The notes under the pieces were generated by a model, which was not told the DNA's origin, made no database searches, and worked only from the letters and a program-made list of their open reading frames with translations. A program made the translations under genes and the position numbers. Below are positions 22,956 through 25,089 of a stretch of DNA of 25,089 bases, piece by piece (the first letter of the stretch is position 1; each line of letters starts with the position of its first letter). This DNA is from CAADGY01 sp900696665 (GTDB lineage: Bacteria; Acidobacteriota; Terriglobia; Bryobacterales; Bryobacteraceae), in the NCBI GenBank assembly GCA_035063885.1, contig JAPSFM010000077.1, positions 1 to 25,089 of the forward strand, in the 5' to 3' direction.

Positions 22956-23939
22956 CTACAACGTGCCGCCGGGCCGGATGGGCGCAAGCGCAAAGCTCAG
23001 GACAAGGATCAGCAGCGCGAGCCATGCCAGTTTCCGGCGCGCGCCGCCGACCTGGTTTTCATCGTAAATAGTGGGCGGATGCTTCATGCCGAATACCAGA
23101 AAGAAGCCTGCCCACAACAGCCATCCATACCAGTAGAAGAACCCGATCGGGATCAGCGCGGCGACTGCGAGCCGGGAAATCAGGCGGTGATACTTTCCGA
23201 AGAAAGTATAGAGGATATGGCCACCATCCGACTGCCCAATAGGCAAGAGGTTTAACGCCGTGGCGATCAGGCCCACCCAGGCGGCGCGGCCGATCGGGTG
23301 CAAGTAAATATCACCATCTGGGATTCCCGGAAAGACCAGAGCCTGCAGGATCGAAAGGATCGGCGGCGAGCCGAAGATGAGATCGCCCTGAAGCGCAATA
23401 CCCGGAACGATCTTGGAATACGCCAGGCCAACTCCCAATGCCGGTAGAAGAAACACAAAACCCGCGACCGGGCCCGCCACGCCGATATCGAAGAGAACGC
23501 GCTTCGAATAGATAGGAGATCGTATGCGAATAAATGCCCCGAATGTGCCAATGATCGTGGGAGCGGGAAGAAAATAGGGCAGACTCGCATTCACTCTGTA
23601 GAATGTGCAGGCGAAATAGTGGCCCAGTTCATGCGCCAGCAAAATGGTGATCAGCGTGAGCGAAAAGGGGAGACCCGTCAATAAAAGGGCCGGATCAGAG
23701 AGAATCGGACCCAGTGCGGCGAAATCACCCTCCAACTCGAAAGCAGGCCGGTTGTGCTCGAAATTCTGTGCAAGCCTTGCTCCTACGGCCGTGGTGGTCA
23801 GCAGAGTCAACGCAAACAGCAGAACATGGATCCAGTAGCGCCGGCGCGGAAGGTGCCGTCCAATCGGATAAGCACCCGGCCGGATGCCATCGCTCATCGT
23901 ACCGGGATACGGAGCGGAGGAGTAGCCGTTTGGGTACAC
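22956..23939 (-). CDS. Site-2 protease family (M50) membrane metalloprotease
   Basis: 327 residues from GTG 23939; ATG 23897 is an alternative, and neither has a clear Shine-Dalgarno site. The N-terminus is Pro/Tyr-rich and cytoplasmic-like. Several membrane segments follow, with the zinc motif HELGH (103-107) in the helix TLITILLAHELGHYFACTFY. PYFLPAPTIIGTFGAFIRIRSP comes next, and then the second metal motif ALNLLPIGQSDGGHIL, with Asp238 as third ligand. This matches group III-type S2P proteases (plant EGY-like), which cleave within the membrane to release regulators or degrade peptides. The target is unknown. It lies 9 bp after HU and is coupled to the glycosyltransferase. Confidence 0.9.
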   Translation of the reverse strand: MYPNGYSSAPYPGTMSDGIRPGAYPIGRHLPRRRYWIHVLLFALTLLTTTAVGARLAQNFEHNRPAFELEGDFAALGPILSDPALLLTGLPFSLTLITILLAHELGHYFACTFYRVNASLPYFLPAPTIIGTFGAFIRIRSPIYSKRVLFDIGVAGPVAGFVFLLPALGVGLAYSKIVPGIALQGDLIFGSPPILSILQALVFPGIPDGDIYLHPIGRAAWVGLIATALNLLPIGQSDGGHILYTFFGKYHRLISRLAVAALIPIGFFYWYGWLLWAGFFLVFGMKHPPTIYDENQVGGARRKLAWLALLILVLSFALAPIRPGGTL

Positions 23940-23948
23940 AGCTAACAG

Positions 23949-24218
23949 CTACTGCAAGGATTGCAGCTCCTTGCCAGGCTTGAACCTCACGGCTTTCCCG
24001 GGCGGGATTGCCACTTCCGCGCCCGTCCGCGGGTTGCGCCCGATGCCGGTTTTTCTAGGGCGGACGTTAAAGATGCCGAAACCGCGAAGTTCGATTCTCT
24101 CTCCCTGCCCAAGCGCCCGCTTCATGCTCTCGAACACGGTTTCTACGGCCATCTCGGCCTTCGTCTTAGTGATCCCTGTTTTGTTTACAACCTCGTTGAT
24201 AATATCCAGCTTAATCAA
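23949..24218 (-). CDS. HU/IHF-family nucleoid DNA-binding protein
   Basis: 89 residues from TTG 24218, chosen because GAGGAGG (24224-24230) is 5 nt upstream and the resulting protein begins MIKLDIINEVV as other HU/IHF proteins do. The ATG at 24305 lies inside the promoter and cannot be the start of the main transcript. Family features: helices KAEMAVETVFESMKRALGQG, IELRGFGIFNVRPRKTGIGRNPRTGAEVAIP (the DNA-contact arm RNPRTG) and AVRFKPGKEL. It bends and compacts DNA as a dimer. The IELRGFGIF and RKTGIGRNP wording is nearer IHF than HU, but the subtype is undecided. It heads the seven-gene run. Confidence 0.93.
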   Translation of the reverse strand: MIKLDIINEVVNKTGITKTKAEMAVETVFESMKRALGQGERIELRGFGIFNVRPRKTGIGRNPRTGAEVAIPPGKAVRFKPGKELQSLQ

Positions 24219-24223
24219 GAGAT

Positions 24224-24230
24224 CCTCCTC
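24224..24230 (-). promoter_or_regulatory. Shine-Dalgarno site fixing the TTG start of the HU/IHF gene
   Basis: GAGGAGG on the minus strand, 5 nt before TTG 24218. It is the strongest ribosome site noted in the window. Confidence 0.75.
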
Positions 24231-24303
24231 GTTTCGATTGTGCAAGCGACTCGCTTGTGGCGAAGTAATCAGCTGCCCCTGACGGCGGGAACCAGCAAAG
24301 CTC

Positions 24304-24333
24304 ATGATAAGATTAGGCTTAAATGCTTGTCAA
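24304..24333 (-). promoter_or_regulatory. Sigma70-type promoter of the HU-to-gpmA run
   Basis: On the minus strand TTGACA (24333-24328, perfect -35) is followed after 18 nt by TATCAT (24309-24304, five of six -10 bases). Transcription would start near 24297, giving a leader of about 80 nt before the HU start codon. Confidence 0.75.
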
Positions 24334-24535
24334 GCGATGCGGCAAGCACTGCCCGGAAGAAGCCACCGTTCCTTCGTGTACTCCACGCCAACCCGCTGCC
24401 CGAAAGCCTTCGGCCTGCTGTAAAAATTATCCGTTGCTGATGCCGGGCCGGGTTGTGCGCCCCGTATTTGGCTAATGCTTCGAACGGGGAATAGTCTCAA
24501 AAGGAACTTGGTAGCATATTTGCATCTCTATCGGC

Positions 24536-25018
24536 GTGGATGCGAAGAACAATCGTTGCCCAATAACCGCAGACGCGGATATCGAACCGATAAATATTTT
24601 GCTTGTAGAAGACAACCCGGCCGATGTGCGGCTTACTCGCGAAGCATTCAAAGAAGGCAGATGCCTGGTGAATCTCGCCGTCGCGAGGGATGGCGTGGAA
24701 GCGCTGGATGTGCTGCACCGGCGAGGCCGGCATTATGATGCTGCACCGCCGGATTTGATTCTGCTCGATCTGAACCTGCCTAAAATAGACGGTCGGGAAG
24801 TGCTTCGTGAAATCAAAAGCGACCCGGCCCTCCGAAAAATTCCGCTGGTAGTGCTTACAACTTCCACGGCTGATCAGGACGTGGGCGACGCCTATGGGCT
24901 GGCTGCGAATTGCTACATCCAAAAACCCGTCGACCTCGATCAGTTCATTCGCGTGGTGCAATCCATCGAGAATTTCTGGGTAAGAATTGTAACGCTCCCT
25001 CGTGGAATGTTTCTCTAA
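24536..25018 (+). CDS. Single-domain response regulator (Rcp1-like)
   Basis: 160 residues from GTG 24536. A receiver domain only: acidic pair Glu25-Asp26 (LLVEDNPADVRL), phosphoacceptor Asp78 in LILLDLNLPKIDGREVLREIK, Thr109 in VVLTTST, and Lys130 in QKPVDL. The wording EDNPADVRLTREAF and LDLNLPKxDGREVL is that of Rcp1-type regulators, which pair with phytochrome-like or PAS histidine kinases and have no DNA-binding output domain. A kinase may follow beyond the window. The first 18 residues are not conserved and no good Shine-Dalgarno site is seen, so the start is less sure. The 202-bp gap to the HU promoter holds no other gene. Confidence 0.88.
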   Translation: MDAKNNRCPITADADIEPINILLVEDNPADVRLTREAFKEGRCLVNLAVARDGVEALDVLHRRGRHYDAAPPDLILLDLNLPKIDGREVLREIKSDPALRKIPLVVLTTSTADQDVGDAYGLAANCYIQKPVDLDQFIRVVQSIENFWVRIVTLPRGMFL

Positions 25019-25089
25019 CGGCTCTGCGCCAAATTTACGCAGCGGGCTGTAGAAAAGATCAAACATTTCATCTGGAAATGTTGACCTGG

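Noticed and set aside
24379..24420. Small CCGAA/TTCGG hairpin upstream of the response regulator
   Set aside because: The stem is only 5 bp and no T-run follows, so it could easily be chance.
24497..25066. Minus-strand frame opposite the response regulator
   Set aside because: The plus strand carries all receiver-domain residues; the minus frame shows no family pattern.

Overview
The window looks like a chromosomal segment of an acidobacterium of the Solibacter/Bryobacter type. This is inferred from gene style, not from a marker gene. The signs are fairly GC-rich coding DNA, a TonB-dependent receptor whose N-terminus is a carboxypeptidase-regulatory-like domain, secreted BNR, CBM9 and esterase proteins for polysaccharide use, several genes with TTG or GTG starts, and decayed insertion sequences.

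Region 1 (1-2376) is a mobile-element graveyard. It holds the C-terminus and end of an ISL3-type transposase, then an IS21-type left end with a dead istA (amber stop, catalytic Asp changed to Asn, frameshift, no istB). Next come a CRISPR-like repeat/spacer remnant with no cas genes and a short inverted fragment of a second istA. The rest is about 700 bp of non-coding or decayed sequence.

Region 2 (2377-9250) mixes secreted carbohydrate-related proteins with small conserved proteins. On the minus strand are a BNR beta-propeller protein and a unit of esterase plus two overlapping DUF190 genes. On the plus strand are a YjbR protein and a tight unit of CBM9-like protein plus two tandem phosphohexomutase paralogues.

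Region 3 (9251-18274) holds an FtsB/DivIC-like septum protein, cutA, an ACS-type MFS transporter, a double-domain alpha/beta hydrolase, a core-type MetE, a TonB-dependent receptor and a TPR lipoprotein-like or secreted protein. The TPR gene start is buried in a 13-bp hairpin.

Region 4 (18275-24333) is a seven-gene minus-strand run: HU/IHF, site-2 protease, family 2 glycosyltransferase, rpiB, glgC, eno, gpmA. It has a good sigma70-type promoter before HU and a hairpin after gpmA. It joins lower glycolysis (gpmA, eno), pentose phosphate isomerisation (rpiB) and glycogen precursor synthesis (glgC) to a nucleoid protein, a membrane protease and an envelope glycosyltransferase.

The window ends with a single-domain response regulator (24536-25018). 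No rRNA, tRNA or intact mobile element was seen.
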